64,000 bases of DNA from Thiocapsa bogorovii. Lineage in GTDB: Bacteria > Pseudomonadota > Gammaproteobacteria > Chromatiales > Chromatiaceae. The position numbers were made by a program, and so were the translations under genes. Shown piece after piece: positions 45,182 through 54,887 of the stretch (its first letter is position 1; each line of letters begins with the position of its first letter). The notes beneath the pieces are model-generated. The model ran no database searches. It saw only the letters and a program-made list of their open reading frames with translations, and had not been told where the DNA came from. The stretch is from assembly GCF_021228795.1 (NCBI RefSeq), contig NZ_CP089309.1:2604001-2668000 (forward strand), written 5' to 3'.

Positions 45182-46916
45182 CCCGAATATTTCATAAAAA
45201 AGGGCGACTCTCGTTCAACCCATTGATAAAATGGCTGTTCCGCCAAGAACGCTTCGGAAGAAGCTAAACGAGGTCGCCCATGCCCGAGTCTACCCCGGAA
45301 CAGCTGCGTTTTCCCCCGGTCGCCGGTTTCACGGTCCGCGGCGACTTCGACGGCGGCGCCATGTCGTCTGACTTTGGCCCCATGATTCTGCGCGGGGTTG
45401 ATCGGCAGATCGGCCTGACCGAGCGGTTGAGCGCAGCGATCGATGATTGGCGCCATCCGTCCTACACCACCCATCCGATGCGTGAGCTGATCGCGCAACG
45501 GGTCTACCAGATCGCCTGTGCTTACGAAGACGGCAACGACGCCAATGCGCTGCGCCGTGATGCGCTGTTCAAGCTGGGGCTGGAGCGCAAGCCGCTGGAT
45601 GCGACGACGGACCTGGCCAGCGGGCCGACCTTCTCGCGTTTGGAGAATGGGGTCGGCGCGCGCGACCTCTACCGCATGGCGCAGGCCTTCGTCGAGGCCT
45701 TCATCGCCAGCTACCCGAAGGCGCCGCAGGTGATCGTGCTCGATATGGACCACTCCGAAGACGCCACCCATGGCCAGCAGGAGTTCGCGTTCTACAATCA
45801 TCACTACGGCAACCATTGCTACTTGCCGCTGTTTCTCTTCGAGGGCCTCTCGGGGAAGTTCATCACCGCGGTGCTGCGTCCCGGCAAGCGCCCCACCGGC
45901 GCCGAGAACGCGATGATCCTCAAGCGCGTGCTCAAGCGGCTGCGGGCCGCGTGGCCACGCACACGCATCATCCTGCGCGGCGACGGACACTTCTCCAACC
46001 CCGAGTTGATGGCCTTGGCGATGGCCGATCCGTTGACGGATTTCATCTTCGGCCTGGCGGGTAACCGGGCTCTCACGCCACGGGCCGAGCCGTTCTTGGC
46101 CGACGCCCGCAAGCTCCATGCGCTGCGCATCGAGAACGCCCGGCGCGCCGACGCCGACGTACCCGAGCGGACCCGCACCTACCACGAGGTTGACTACCGT
46201 GCCGGTTCCTGGCCCGGCGCGTGTCGGACCATCCTCAAAGCCGAGGTGACGGCGCGCGGCGACAACCTCCGCTTCGTCGTCACCTCCTTGGACTTGCCCA
46301 GTCCCGAGTGCGTCTACCGCGATCTGTACTGCGCGCGCGGCCAGGACGAGAACTTCATCAAAATGATCAAGAACGATCTGGCCAGCGATCGCACTTCCGA
46401 CAGCACCTTCTTGGCCAATCAGATGCGCTTGTTCTTCTCCTGCGCCGCTTACGTCTTGCACCAAACGCTGCGCACCGAGGTCCTCGTCGGCACGGAACTG
46501 GCCAACGCCCAGCCTGCCACCGTGATCATCAAACTGTTCAAGCTCGCCGTGCGCGTGGTGCAGTACAAAGACCGCGTGCGCCTGCACCTGCCCTCGAGCT
46601 GTCCGGTCAAGACGCTGTTGCAGCAGGTCACCGAGAGGCTCTTCAACGCGCAGCCCCGGGCGGCGCCCGCCTAGACGCACATACATCCCCGCACGGGGAT
46701 TTCAGCACGCGCACGACGACTATGCCCACCTCGGGCAGGGCATCGTACGCCTGCGCGGCGACAAAACTACTCGTGCCCCGTTGATCAAGCCCGTTGCCGC
46801 TCGGTATTTCCACCATTCAACCCCCGCGGCGTCCCGGTCATCGCCCTCGGTGACGCCCAGCGCCGCGCAAATCCGCGAGGCCAGTGTCGGCTGTGTCGGT
46901 TTATGAAACATCCGGG
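45182..46916 (+). mobile_element. IS1380-family insertion sequence, copy 3 (1735 bp, inverted)
   Basis: It is identical in length and encoded protein to copies 1 and 2 but oppositely oriented. Ends are CCCGAATATTTCATAAA at 45182 and TTTATGAAACATCCGGG ending at 46916. The target duplication is CTAG at 45178-45181 and 46917-46920. Together the three sites (TTAA, TTAG, CTAG) suggest a preference for YTAR. Confidence 0.95.
45280..46674 (+). CDS. IS1380-family transposase (IS copy 3)
   Basis: It has the same 464 residues as the other two copies, with catalytic Asp, Asp and Glu motifs intact. It reads in the direction of the EPS genes, so transcripts from its promoter could enter the downstream acyltransferase remnant and wzy-like gene unless the palindrome after its stop terminates them. 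Confidence 0.95.
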   Translation: MPESTPEQLRFPPVAGFTVRGDFDGGAMSSDFGPMILRGVDRQIGLTERLSAAIDDWRHPSYTTHPMRELIAQRVYQIACAYEDGNDANALRRDALFKLGLERKPLDATTDLASGPTFSRLENGVGARDLYRMAQAFVEAFIASYPKAPQVIVLDMDHSEDATHGQQEFAFYNHHYGNHCYLPLFLFEGLSGKFITAVLRPGKRPTGAENAMILKRVLKRLRAAWPRTRIILRGDGHFSNPELMALAMADPLTDFIFGLAGNRALTPRAEPFLADARKLHALRIENARRADADVPERTRTYHEVDYRAGSWPGACRTILKAEVTARGDNLRFVVTSLDLPSPECVYRDLYCARGQDENFIKMIKNDLASDRTSDSTFLANQMRLFFSCAAYVLHQTLRTEVLVGTELANAQPATVIIKLFKLAVRVVQYKDRVRLHLPSSCPVKTLLQQVTERLFNAQPRAAPA

Positions 46917-47297
46917 CTAGAGACCCAAGGAGCGGGCGAAATCGAGGTCGGCGACGAGGTGGTCCTCTCGCGCGGGGTCCATCTGGTCGCCTTCGAACGC
47001 ATCCGCATCGGCGACGGCAGCATGGTCGGCGAATACACCAGCATCCGCGACGCCAACCATCGCACCGGCACGGAACCGGCGCTGCGCTGGTCCGGCCATG
47101 AGAGCAGCCCGATCACGATCGGGCGTCAGGCGTGGATCGGGCGCGGCGTCACCCTGCTGCCCGGCGTCACCATCGGCGACGCAGCCGTGATCGGGGCCAA
47201 CGCCGTCGTAACCCGAGACATCCCGGCCGGAGCGGTCGCAGTCGGCGTTCCCGCCCGCGTCGTTCGGTCGGCAGCGGATGCGCCTGCGATGGCGTGA
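46917..47297 (+). pseudogene. Hexapeptide acyltransferase, 3' part
   Basis: It continues after CTAG with '[20 protein letters not shown]', the catalytic loop '[20 protein letters not shown]' (His of the hexapeptide acetyltransferases) and the terminal coils '[19 protein letters not shown]' and '[19 protein letters not shown]'. The catalytic His is here, but the acceptor-side N-terminus is on the other fragment, so activity is probably lost. The predicted effect is loss of one O-acetyl group (WcaF/NodL-type chemistry) from the polysaccharide. Confidence 0.9.
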
Positions 47298-47335
47298 TCC
47301 AGACGACCGCCGCCTCGTTCTGAGCGCGCCGCCCC

Positions 47336-48712
47336 GTGCTTGCGATCATCGCCCTCATCCCGGGTCTTCTGGCGGGCTGGATCGGACTGACCCGAGGACC
47401 GCATACGGCATTCCTGATGGTCTATCTGCCGTCGATGATGCTGCTGCCCGAATATTATCGCTGGAACGCACCTGGCCTGCCGGATCCGACCTTCGGTCAA
47501 GCCGCCGCCGTCGGCACCGCCGTCGCGTTTTTCGCGCGCGGGATGCCGGGGTTCCGCTTCCATGCGATGGATCTGCTGGTCTATGGTTTCGCGCTCGCCG
47601 CGAGCATCTCGGAATACCGTGCCTCGGGTTACAGCGATGCCCAGAACCTCATGTTCAACATGCTGACCTGGGTGGTGCTGCCCTACATCTTTGCCAAGAG
47701 CCTAATCGAGCCCGCCGGACATCGAGTCCGCTTCGCCAAGACCCTGGTGATCTGTCTCTTCATCATCTCGGCGGTCTCCGTCTACGAGTTCCGTTTCGGC
47801 ACCACCCCCTGGCGCATGATCCTGGACCCGTTCTTTCCCGGTCAGGCGCGCTGGGTCACGACCTTTCGCTGGGGTTTCGCACGGGTCGCAGGACCCTACG
47901 GCCATGCCATTCTGGCCGGTATCGTCATGGTGATCGGCTACCGCATCCAGCGCTGGCTCGAATGGAGCGGCGCATGGGAGCCTAAACCGCGCTTCGCCCC
48001 CTGGCTGCCGATCAGTCAGGGAAGGCTCATCACCCTCGGACTGCTCGCGGGGGTGATCATGACGATGGTGCGCGGCCCCTGGATAGGGGCCATCTTGGCA
48101 GCGATGTTGGTGATGATCGGACGCTCGCGCCAACGGGTCGCCGCGATCGGCGCCGTCGTTGCGATCATCCTCTTTGTCGGCATCCCCGGCGTGGTCTGGT
48201 TCCTCGACTATGTCTCGGTCGGGCGCGAAGGGGCGGAAACAGTGGCCCAGGAATCGGCCGCCTACCGGTGGGAACTCCTGACCGAATACTCCGAGATCGC
48301 CGCCGAGCGGATCTGGTTGGGCTGGGGGTTGACGGCGTGGCCCAAGGTCCCCGGCATGCCCTCGATCGACAACTATTATCTGCTGCTGCTCTTGATGCAC
48401 GGGCTGATCGCCCTGGTCTGTTTACTTGCGATCATCCTCGTCATGTTGGTCCGCCTGACCGCGCACGGGATGCGCCAACCCCTCGCCGAGCCGCGCGGAA
48501 GCTCGCTGGCCTTTACGCTGGCGAGTCTCTATCTCGCGGTCGGCTTCTCGATCGCCACCGTCTATCTCGGCCTGCAAGCCGTTCCGCTCCTCTTCATGAT
48601 CACCGGCTGGGGTATTGCCTATATGGACTCCGGAGTCGAGGGGATCGGCACGGAGACCGTCGCACCCTCGGAGCCGGCGCCGGCTCACCGGTTCCGCCGA
48701 GTCATGACGTGA
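47336..48712 (+). CDS. O-antigen ligase/polymerase-like membrane protein (Wzy candidate)
   Basis: A 458-residue protein starting with GTG and having about 11-12 hydrophobic segments. A large periplasmic loop contains 'VGREGAETVAQESAAYRWEL' and 'AAERIWLGWGLTAWPKVPG' (about 300-340), the Wzy_C/O-antigen-ligase pattern in which an Arg and a following G-G region matter. In a Wzx/Wzy pathway it would polymerise flipped repeat units in the periplasm. It lies directly before the flippase gene. Confidence 0.82.
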   Translation: MLAIIALIPGLLAGWIGLTRGPHTAFLMVYLPSMMLLPEYYRWNAPGLPDPTFGQAAAVGTAVAFFARGMPGFRFHAMDLLVYGFALAASISEYRASGYSDAQNLMFNMLTWVVLPYIFAKSLIEPAGHRVRFAKTLVICLFIISAVSVYEFRFGTTPWRMILDPFFPGQARWVTTFRWGFARVAGPYGHAILAGIVMVIGYRIQRWLEWSGAWEPKPRFAPWLPISQGRLITLGLLAGVIMTMVRGPWIGAILAAMLVMIGRSRQRVAAIGAVVAIILFVGIPGVVWFLDYVSVGREGAETVAQESAAYRWELLTEYSEIAAERIWLGWGLTAWPKVPGMPSIDNYYLLLLLMHGLIALVCLLAIILVMLVRLTAHGMRQPLAEPRGSSLAFTLASLYLAVGFSIATVYLGLQAVPLLFMITGWGIAYMDSGVEGIGTETVAPSEPAPAHRFRRVMT

Positions 48713-48877
48713 ACCCCAATCAACCCCGACGGCATCATGTATTCTTAGGTTCGCAGGCGGGGTCGCCTCAAGACGTCGACTTACGCAGATGACTGATTTC
48801 GGACGACGGACACTGGGACATCGACTCGGCGCGACCGAGCCGGACCAACGCAGCAGCAGGACTGAGGACCGACAGCC

Positions 48878-50533
48878 ATGACGGACAAGGTTACAACCGA
48901 GCCCAAGTCCTCTGTCCCGGGGCAAGGCGCTCGGCTCGACGCAGGCGGCATGAACCGCCTGGTCAGCCGCAACATCTTCAGCTCGGTCGGCGCCAAGCTC
49001 CTCTATCTGGTCACCCGCTTCTTCATCCCGCCGATCGTTCTGGCCTATATCAGTCTGGAGGAATACGGCATTTGGGCGATTTCCTTTATCCTAATCGGCT
49101 ACTTGGGGATGAGCGCCTTCGGGGTCTCCAACGTCTACATCCGCTACGTCGCCCAGTATCACGCCCAAGGCGAAGAGCATCGGATCGGCGATCTCTTGTC
49201 GACCGGCTTGACGGTGGTGAGCTTGATCAGCGTGGTTGCGCTCGCACTTCTTTGGATCGGGCTGCCGACCCTGATCGACGCGCTGTCGGTCTCGCCCGAG
49301 CTACAGACCACGGCCTTCGTACTCATCTTCGGCAGCGCAGCGATCTTCGCACTCGAACTGAGCTGGGGCGCCTTCGCGTATGTCCTGACGGGTCTGCAAC
49401 GCATCGTGCAGCAAAACCAGGTCTGGGTCGGGACCTTCCTGCTCGAGACCCTGCTGGTCGTGGTCTTCCTGGTCGCCGGACTCGGGGTCTATAGCCTGCT
49501 CTATGCCTTCGCGATTCGCTATCTGGTGTCGATCAGCGTCAACGTCTGGCTCTGCTTCCGCAATATCCCGGGGCTGACGATCTCGCTGCGGCGTTTCAAT
49601 CGGGCCGATCTTGCGCTCTTCTACCGCTACGGCGGAATCGTCCAACTCTCCGGCTTTCTCGGGATGTTCCTGCGCTCGATCGAGAAGCTGATCGCCGGTC
49701 TGTTCATCAATGTGCAGGCGACCGGTCTCTTCGATGTCGCCCAGAAATTTCCGGTAATGGCGACCTCGATCCCGGGCTCCATGAACGCCGTCTTTCTGCC
49801 GGCGACCTCCTATATGCACTCCCAGGAGCGCCGCGGCGAGCTCCTCGAGCTCTATTTCAAAGGCGCGCGGTACATCAATCTGGTGACCGGCTTCATGATG
49901 GGCTTCATGGCCGCCTTTGCCGCGCCACTGATGGTCGCCTGGCTGGGGCCGAATCCGGAATTTGCCTTGGCGCCGCTGATCCTGGCCTGCTTCACTTTGC
50001 CCTTCCAGCTCAACATCCTGACCGGACCGGCCTCGAACATCTATCGCGGCATGGGGATCCCCGCACGGGAGCTGATCTACCCGCTGTCCCAACTGGCGCT
50101 GGTGGTCATCCTGGTCGGCGCAGGATTCCTGATCTTCGGTATCGATGTGGTGGTGATCACGCTGGCGGTCGCACTGGCCATGATCCTGAGTGCGCTGATC
50201 TATATGGTCTACACCAATCGCTTCCTGGAACTGGGTCAGGGGCGTTTTGTTCGCGGCGCCCTGCTGCCCGGTCTCTGGCCCTACCTGACCGGATTCGTGC
50301 TCTATCTGCTGGCTCGCCCCTGGATCGAGTCGGTCGGCGACGATCGTTGGGGCAGCATCGTCCTGGTGCTGGTCGCCGGCGTCGTCTACTGCGCGTTGCA
50401 AGCCGCAATCCTGTGGTTCTTCCAATTCGATGCAGGCGAAAAAGACTTTGTTGCCGTCAAGGTTCGAGGCTTGACCGGACGGCTGGGCGGCGCACGACTC
50501 CAACGCAAGAGAGAGCATCCGAATGGGCACTGA
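48878..50533 (+). CDS. Wzx-like oligosaccharide flippase
   Basis: A 551-residue polytopic protein of the MOP/polysaccharide-transport superfamily. It has about 14 hydrophobic segments, beginning 'MNRLVSRNIFSSVGAKLLYL' near residue 25, with the family block 'EEYGIWAISFILIGYLGM' near 62. A 24-residue hydrophilic N-terminal tail precedes the first helix. It would flip the undecaprenyl-linked repeat to the periplasm for the polymerase encoded before it. The next gene starts inside its last codons (11-bp overlap). Confidence 0.88.
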   Translation: MTDKVTTEPKSSVPGQGARLDAGGMNRLVSRNIFSSVGAKLLYLVTRFFIPPIVLAYISLEEYGIWAISFILIGYLGMSAFGVSNVYIRYVAQYHAQGEEHRIGDLLSTGLTVVSLISVVALALLWIGLPTLIDALSVSPELQTTAFVLIFGSAAIFALELSWGAFAYVLTGLQRIVQQNQVWVGTFLLETLLVVVFLVAGLGVYSLLYAFAIRYLVSISVNVWLCFRNIPGLTISLRRFNRADLALFYRYGGIVQLSGFLGMFLRSIEKLIAGLFINVQATGLFDVAQKFPVMATSIPGSMNAVFLPATSYMHSQERRGELLELYFKGARYINLVTGFMMGFMAAFAAPLMVAWLGPNPEFALAPLILACFTLPFQLNILTGPASNIYRGMGIPARELIYPLSQLALVVILVGAGFLIFGIDVVVITLAVALAMILSALIYMVYTNRFLELGQGRFVRGALLPGLWPYLTGFVLYLLARPWIESVGDDRWGSIVLVLVAGVVYCALQAAILWFFQFDAGEKDFVAVKVRGLTGRLGGARLQRKREHPNGH

Positions 50534-52052
50534 TTTCGGGGCGTCGGCGCTCGCCGATGACTATCGTCTCGCGGATTTCAAACTCCTGCTTCCGATCGGA
50601 CCGGATGTCCGCACACTGGTCATCGGCACGCACCAGCCCGCCTTTCTCCCGCATCTCGCGGGCGAGCTCGGCATGATCGATCTGGTGGTCGAACCGCCGC
50701 AGGACCGATTGCAGGATAGGACATTGGCGGCGATGGCCGCCCTCGCGGCGCCCGAGCGGGTACGCCGAATCGGCACCCCCGAGGGCGTTTATGACCTGGT
50801 CTTCTCCGACGACGTCGCGGCCGGGCGTCATCTCAGAGCGGGCGGGGTCCTATGTCGGTTCCTCGGCCCGGAGGCCGATACGACGTCTTCCGGACTCACC
50901 CCGATCGGCCGCTGGCGGGCCTATCCGGATTGGCCGGCCTTCCGGGTGCTGATCCCCGACAACCCAGCCGGATTTCGGGCCGCCGCGCGCGATCTTCGGC
51001 TCTATCCGTCGCGGTCGCTCACGGGTCTGATCGCACCATTCTCAGCCGGCGCGGCCGCGCGGCGTCTGCCCGAGCAAGGGATCGCGCTCTATCGACGCGA
51101 CGGCGCCGAGCCGCATCCCACTCTGCTGGGCGCACTGCGCGGCGCACTGGCCGCGATGGGCACCGACGCCATCCGCGAGACACCCGCAGACCACTGGCTG
51201 CTCGCATCCGGTCGACTGGGCCCCGGCAATCCCATCCTGGCCTTCAGTCTCGACGCGCACGGACGCCCGCAGCGCCTGATCAAGGCCGCACGCTTTCCCG
51301 GCGGACAGCATCTGCATGGCGAGGCCGAGCAGTTGGATCGGATCGAGCAGGCGTTGGGTCCAACCGAGGCGGCCCGGATCATCCGGCCGACCAACTCCGC
51401 CGTTGTGGCGGGACGATGGGCCCTGGCCTACACCTACGAGCCCACCCATCCCTTTTTCGGGATCCGCTGGCGCGTGCAGAGCCGCATGCGCTTCTGTTTG
51501 GCGATGGCCGACTGGCTGGCGGCGATCGGACTCGCGACCCGTCGACAACCGGACCGGACGGAAACCACGGCCCGTCACGTCGCACCTTTGCAGCGGCTGG
51601 TCGCACGCCGGATCTTACCCCGCAAGACCCAGCATCGGGCCGAGGCCGCCCTGGAGGATCTCGAGCGCCTCGCACCCTCTCTACCGATGATTCTGGAGCA
51701 CGGGGATCTCGGCATCTACAACACCCGTCTGACGAACGCCGACGGCTCTGATTTCCGGGTGCTCGACTGGGGTTCCTCGACCTTCGAAGGTATCCCGCTC
51801 GGCGACCTCGCCTACCTGCTCTGCTCGGCTCGCGCCCCGAAGGCGCTGGCCCGCCGCTGTCTCGGCAACTATCTGGTGGGCATGAAGATCCCGACCGGCG
51901 AGGCCCCGGCGTTGTGGTTCAGCTATCTCGCCCGGCGCTGGGAAGAACTCGACGGCATCCGGCCTCCGGTCCCCGGCGACCCGACCTCCGGCGGCGGGCT
52001 CCTGTTACCGATCGAAGGCCATGTCTCGTCTTTCCTCGACAGGCTCACCTGA
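50523..52052 (+). CDS. Aminoglycoside-phosphotransferase/choline-kinase-like protein
   Basis: 509 residues. The C-terminal half has the kinase-fold catalytic loop 'ILEHGDLGIYNTRLTN' (Brenner motif HxDxxxxN) and the metal-binding 'FRVLDWGSSTFEGIPLGDLA', so it should phosphorylate a small molecule or sugar. The first half (about 1-180) is Rossmann-like with 'HLAGELGMIDLVVEPPQDRL' and is not recognised. It overlaps the flippase gene by 11 bp, so it belongs to the EPS operon. Possible roles are phosphorylating a sugar precursor or adding a phosphate substituent to the glycan. Confidence 0.75.
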   Translation: MGTDFGASALADDYRLADFKLLLPIGPDVRTLVIGTHQPAFLPHLAGELGMIDLVVEPPQDRLQDRTLAAMAALAAPERVRRIGTPEGVYDLVFSDDVAAGRHLRAGGVLCRFLGPEADTTSSGLTPIGRWRAYPDWPAFRVLIPDNPAGFRAAARDLRLYPSRSLTGLIAPFSAGAAARRLPEQGIALYRRDGAEPHPTLLGALRGALAAMGTDAIRETPADHWLLASGRLGPGNPILAFSLDAHGRPQRLIKAARFPGGQHLHGEAEQLDRIEQALGPTEAARIIRPTNSAVVAGRWALAYTYEPTHPFFGIRWRVQSRMRFCLAMADWLAAIGLATRRQPDRTETTARHVAPLQRLVARRILPRKTQHRAEAALEDLERLAPSLPMILEHGDLGIYNTRLTNADGSDFRVLDWGSSTFEGIPLGDLAYLLCSARAPKALARRCLGNYLVGMKIPTGEAPALWFSYLARRWEELDGIRPPVPGDPTSGGGLLLPIEGHVSSFLDRLT

Positions 52053-52101
52053 CCGCGAGTCCGTATGCGCGGAGTCCCGGCAAGCGCATTCGCTCTAAGC
52101 G

Positions 52102-52947
52102 TCAAGGCGGCGTGAGCTGTTTCGGGTCGCCGGCGAGAAAATCGCCGTAATGCTCACCGGAGGCCGCATCACCATTCGAGAAAAGAATATGTCGTTTACC
52201 GCCGATCTGCAGATAGACACCGGACACCTCGGATGTGATCTTGCCGTTTGCGTCGCGCTTGTAGAAGACCTTGAAGTCCGAGATCGGAGCGTATCCGCTC
52301 CGATTGAAATCGGTGAGCCCTGCAAATTCAAAGAACGCATCCATGAACGCAGTATTGTTACTCCATGAAAAAGAAGCGTTGCCCACATTATCCGGCTTGA
52401 ACATCCCCCCATTCGCCGTCCATTTTTTCGTAAAATCCTTTAACGCTCGAAAGATCTCAGCGACAGTGTCTTTGATGTCCTTCGGATCGGTGGACGTTCT
52501 GTAGCCCCCGGCGACGTCGTCGCGACACATTGGCGGAACTTGACTCGCAAGCGTTGCCGGTGTCTTCAAGCAGCGCCAGACAATGCCGCCGCCGTTTTCG
52601 CTCGGAACTAATCGCAACTCCGGATCGACCGTTGCCCCGGTGTTCTGAGTCGCCACCAAGATCATCCCGGCCTCCTCGACCGCGAGTGCCCTGACATAGC
52701 GGCTGACCGAAGCCGAATCGCCGGCGGTATCCGTCTTCACGTTCGCGAGGCCGCCGTTCGCCGCCTGCTCGATCACCGCCGTCTTGAGCGACGATGCCAT
52801 CCCCAAGGCCTCGCTCACCTTGGATCGAATGCTGTAGTCTTGATAGGCCGGAACGGCGATCGCTGCCAGGAGGCCGATCACGGCAACAACGATCATGAGC
52901 TCGATGAGGTTGAAGCCCTTCTGAGCGCTATTCATTCGGCGATTCAT
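52102..52947 (-). CDS. Type IV pilin with long C-terminal extension
   Basis: 281 residues from the ATG at 52947 (AGGTG upstream). The class-III leader '[11 protein letters not shown]' is followed by the PilD cleavage motif '[20 protein letters not shown]' with Glu5, then '[16 protein letters not shown]'. A disulfide loop '[18 protein letters not shown]' lies near residues 125-142, where classical PilA ends. Here about 140 further residues follow ('[20 protein letters not shown]', '[19 protein letters not shown]'). Local GC is lower than that of its neighbours, suggesting separate ancestry. It is encoded against the direction of the EPS genes. Confidence 0.88.
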   Translation of the reverse strand: MNRRMNSAQKGFNLIELMIVVAVIGLLAAIAVPAYQDYSIRSKVSEALGMASSLKTAVIEQAANGGLANVKTDTAGDSASVSRYVRALAVEEAGMILVATQNTGATVDPELRLVPSENGGGIVWRCLKTPATLASQVPPMCRDDVAGGYRTSTDPKDIKDTVAEIFRALKDFTKKWTANGGMFKPDNVGNASFSWSNNTAFMDAFFEFAGLTDFNRSGYAPISDFKVFYKRDANGKITSEVSGVYLQIGGKRHILFSNGDAASGEHYGDFLAGDPKQLTPP

Positions 52948-53529
52948 CGGAACACCTGCTCCCTTGAAAATCTGTTTTGATCCCGCTTCGAGCACCCGCG
53001 TCCCAGCCGACGCCGCAATTCGACAGATCGGCCGCAGAATTGAGACGGCGGGCCGCGTTTCATCCGAGTCACAGGCTCACTGGACAAACGCAAAGATCGG
53101 ACCATGCGGCCCACGATGGTTCGGCCGACCCATCGATCGTCGTCGATCCGCGCGTGCAAGGATCTTCCGAAGCCGCAAGCCGACTGACCCTGCATCGTGA
53201 CAAGGCGCTGAAGGTGCCGCCGGCTCGGCCGACGCGCAGCGGCCCGGACAAGGGCCCGTCGGCGACGCAGAGAGTCGCTGCCGGGCAAAATGTGACCCAC
53301 GTCGCAGGTCCGCAGGGTACCCTCGTCCATGCTGTCCGGGAGTAACCAGCGAGCGCATCGGAAAGATTCGCCGCTGCGGTCGTTCCGCCGAGCACACGGA
53401 TCCGGACGATCTCGCCGAGATCAAGCTCGGGCCCAGTCCCGTCGATGGGACTGGAGCCCCGCATCCCATGGATCTACACTCGTCCGAGGAAGCTCGGGAA
53501 CGACGACAACGGCCGGAGGGCGGACACAC
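52948..53529. other. 582-bp interval between the divergent pilin and glycosyltransferase genes
   Basis: It must hold the pilin promoter. I found no sigma-54 pattern (GG-N10-GC) near the pilin start. Long GC-rich open frames exist on both strands, including one of 131 codons on the minus strand, but none shows a ribosome-binding site or family motif. The frame of the next glycosyltransferase is open back to 53329 without domain sequence. Confidence 0.5.
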
Positions 53530-54840
53530 ATGAGCGCAGTAAGAGGACCGCGATTGCTCCTCTCCGCCTATCAATGCGGCCCCGGCATGGGCTCGGTCTC
53601 CCAGATCGGCTGGCACTGGTACAGCCGTCTCGCCCGTAGGCTGCCGACGACCTTGCTCACCCATGTCCGCAACCGTCCCGCGATCGACGCGGCCGGCGGG
53701 CCGGTCGGCGACAGCCGCATCCTTTATATCGATACCGAGTGGTTTGCCGGCCCGCTGTATCGGGTCGCCTCGCGGATCTTCCCCAAGAGCGAGCATGCCG
53801 TCTTCCTGGTCTCCTCTCTGGACTTCTATATCTACGATCGCGAGACGTTGCGCATGGCCCGCTCTGAATCGGAGGACGGCACGCCGTGGGACATCGTGCA
53901 TGCCCCGACCCCGGTCTCGCCGCTCGCGGCCACGCGCCTCCACCGCTTGGGCCTTCCGATCGTGCTTGGACCCTGGAACGGCAATCTGGGTCTGCCGCCC
54001 GGTTTTCGCGACATCCGCCGTGCGGACTCGGCCTGGCTCTATCCGGTGCGCCATCTCGGGCGGATCGCGGATGCGCTGGCGGGCGGGACGCGCCATGCGA
54101 CGGCCATTCTCACTGCGACGCGCGCCACGGTCGCCGGCATCCCGCCCCGCTATCGTCACCTCTGCGTACCCGTGCTGGAGAACGGGGTGGAGCTCGACAC
54201 CTTTCCGGCCGCACCTTGGCCGACCGCGCCGGGCGTGGCGGGCGAGCCGCTGCGGTTGGTCTTCGTAGGACGCCTGGTGCCCTTCAAAGGGGTCGGCATG
54301 CTGCTCGACGCGGTTGCACGGCTTGCCCCGGAGATGCCGATCCGACTCTGCATCGTCGGGGATGGGCCCTTGTCGGGTGAGTTGCACGAGCAAGCCGCAA
54401 GGCTCGGACTTGACGAGCAGGTCCGTTTCACCGGAAACCTCCCGCCTCCCGAGGTGGCGGCCGAGATCCGCGCGGCACACGTCTTCTGTCTGCCCTCGGT
54501 ACGCGAATCAGGCGGTGCCGTGCTCTTGGAGGCCATGGCCTGCGCCCGTCCGGTGATTGCCGTGGACTTCGGTGGACCGGCGGAGATCATCGACCCGACG
54601 GTCGGTTTGGCCCTGCCGCCGACAGGACCCGAGGCCGTCGTCGAGGGGTTCGTTGATGCACTGCGCGACCTGGTCCGCAACCCGGAGATCTGGCGACAGC
54701 GCGGGGAGGCAGGACGCCGCCGAGCCGAAGAACGCTACGCCTGGGACGCAAAGGTGGACTCGACCATCGAGCTGTATCGGGATCTGCTCGCCGACCCGGT
54801 CGCGGCCCGCAACCGGCGCCGAACGAACATCGGCTCGTGA
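53530..54840 (+). CDS. GT4-type glycosyltransferase
   Basis: A 436-residue GT-B enzyme starting at ATG 53530 ('MSAVRGPRLLLSAYQCGPG', the usual N-terminal strand and nucleotide-loop pattern of this subgroup). The donor domain has 'RLVFVGRLVPFKGVGMLLDA' and the E(x7)E motif 'VRESGGAVLLEAMACARPVI'. GGAGGG is about 8 nt before the ATG. It is the first of a run of nine closely packed genes extending to the window edge. Confidence 0.88.
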   Translation: MSAVRGPRLLLSAYQCGPGMGSVSQIGWHWYSRLARRLPTTLLTHVRNRPAIDAAGGPVGDSRILYIDTEWFAGPLYRVASRIFPKSEHAVFLVSSLDFYIYDRETLRMARSESEDGTPWDIVHAPTPVSPLAATRLHRLGLPIVLGPWNGNLGLPPGFRDIRRADSAWLYPVRHLGRIADALAGGTRHATAILTATRATVAGIPPRYRHLCVPVLENGVELDTFPAAPWPTAPGVAGEPLRLVFVGRLVPFKGVGMLLDAVARLAPEMPIRLCIVGDGPLSGELHEQAARLGLDEQVRFTGNLPPPEVAAEIRAAHVFCLPSVRESGGAVLLEAMACARPVIAVDFGGPAEIIDPTVGLALPPTGPEAVVEGFVDALRDLVRNPEIWRQRGEAGRRRAEERYAWDAKVDSTIELYRDLLADPVAARNRRRTNIGS

Positions 54841-54887
54841 GCCGCGGCTGACCTTTGCACTCTCCGATCGCCAAGGACGCAACACGC

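Noticed and set aside
53069-53464. 131-codon minus-strand frame upstream of the pilin gene
   Set aside because: No ribosome-binding site, unusual Cys/Trp-rich composition and no recognisable family; best read as a chance frame.
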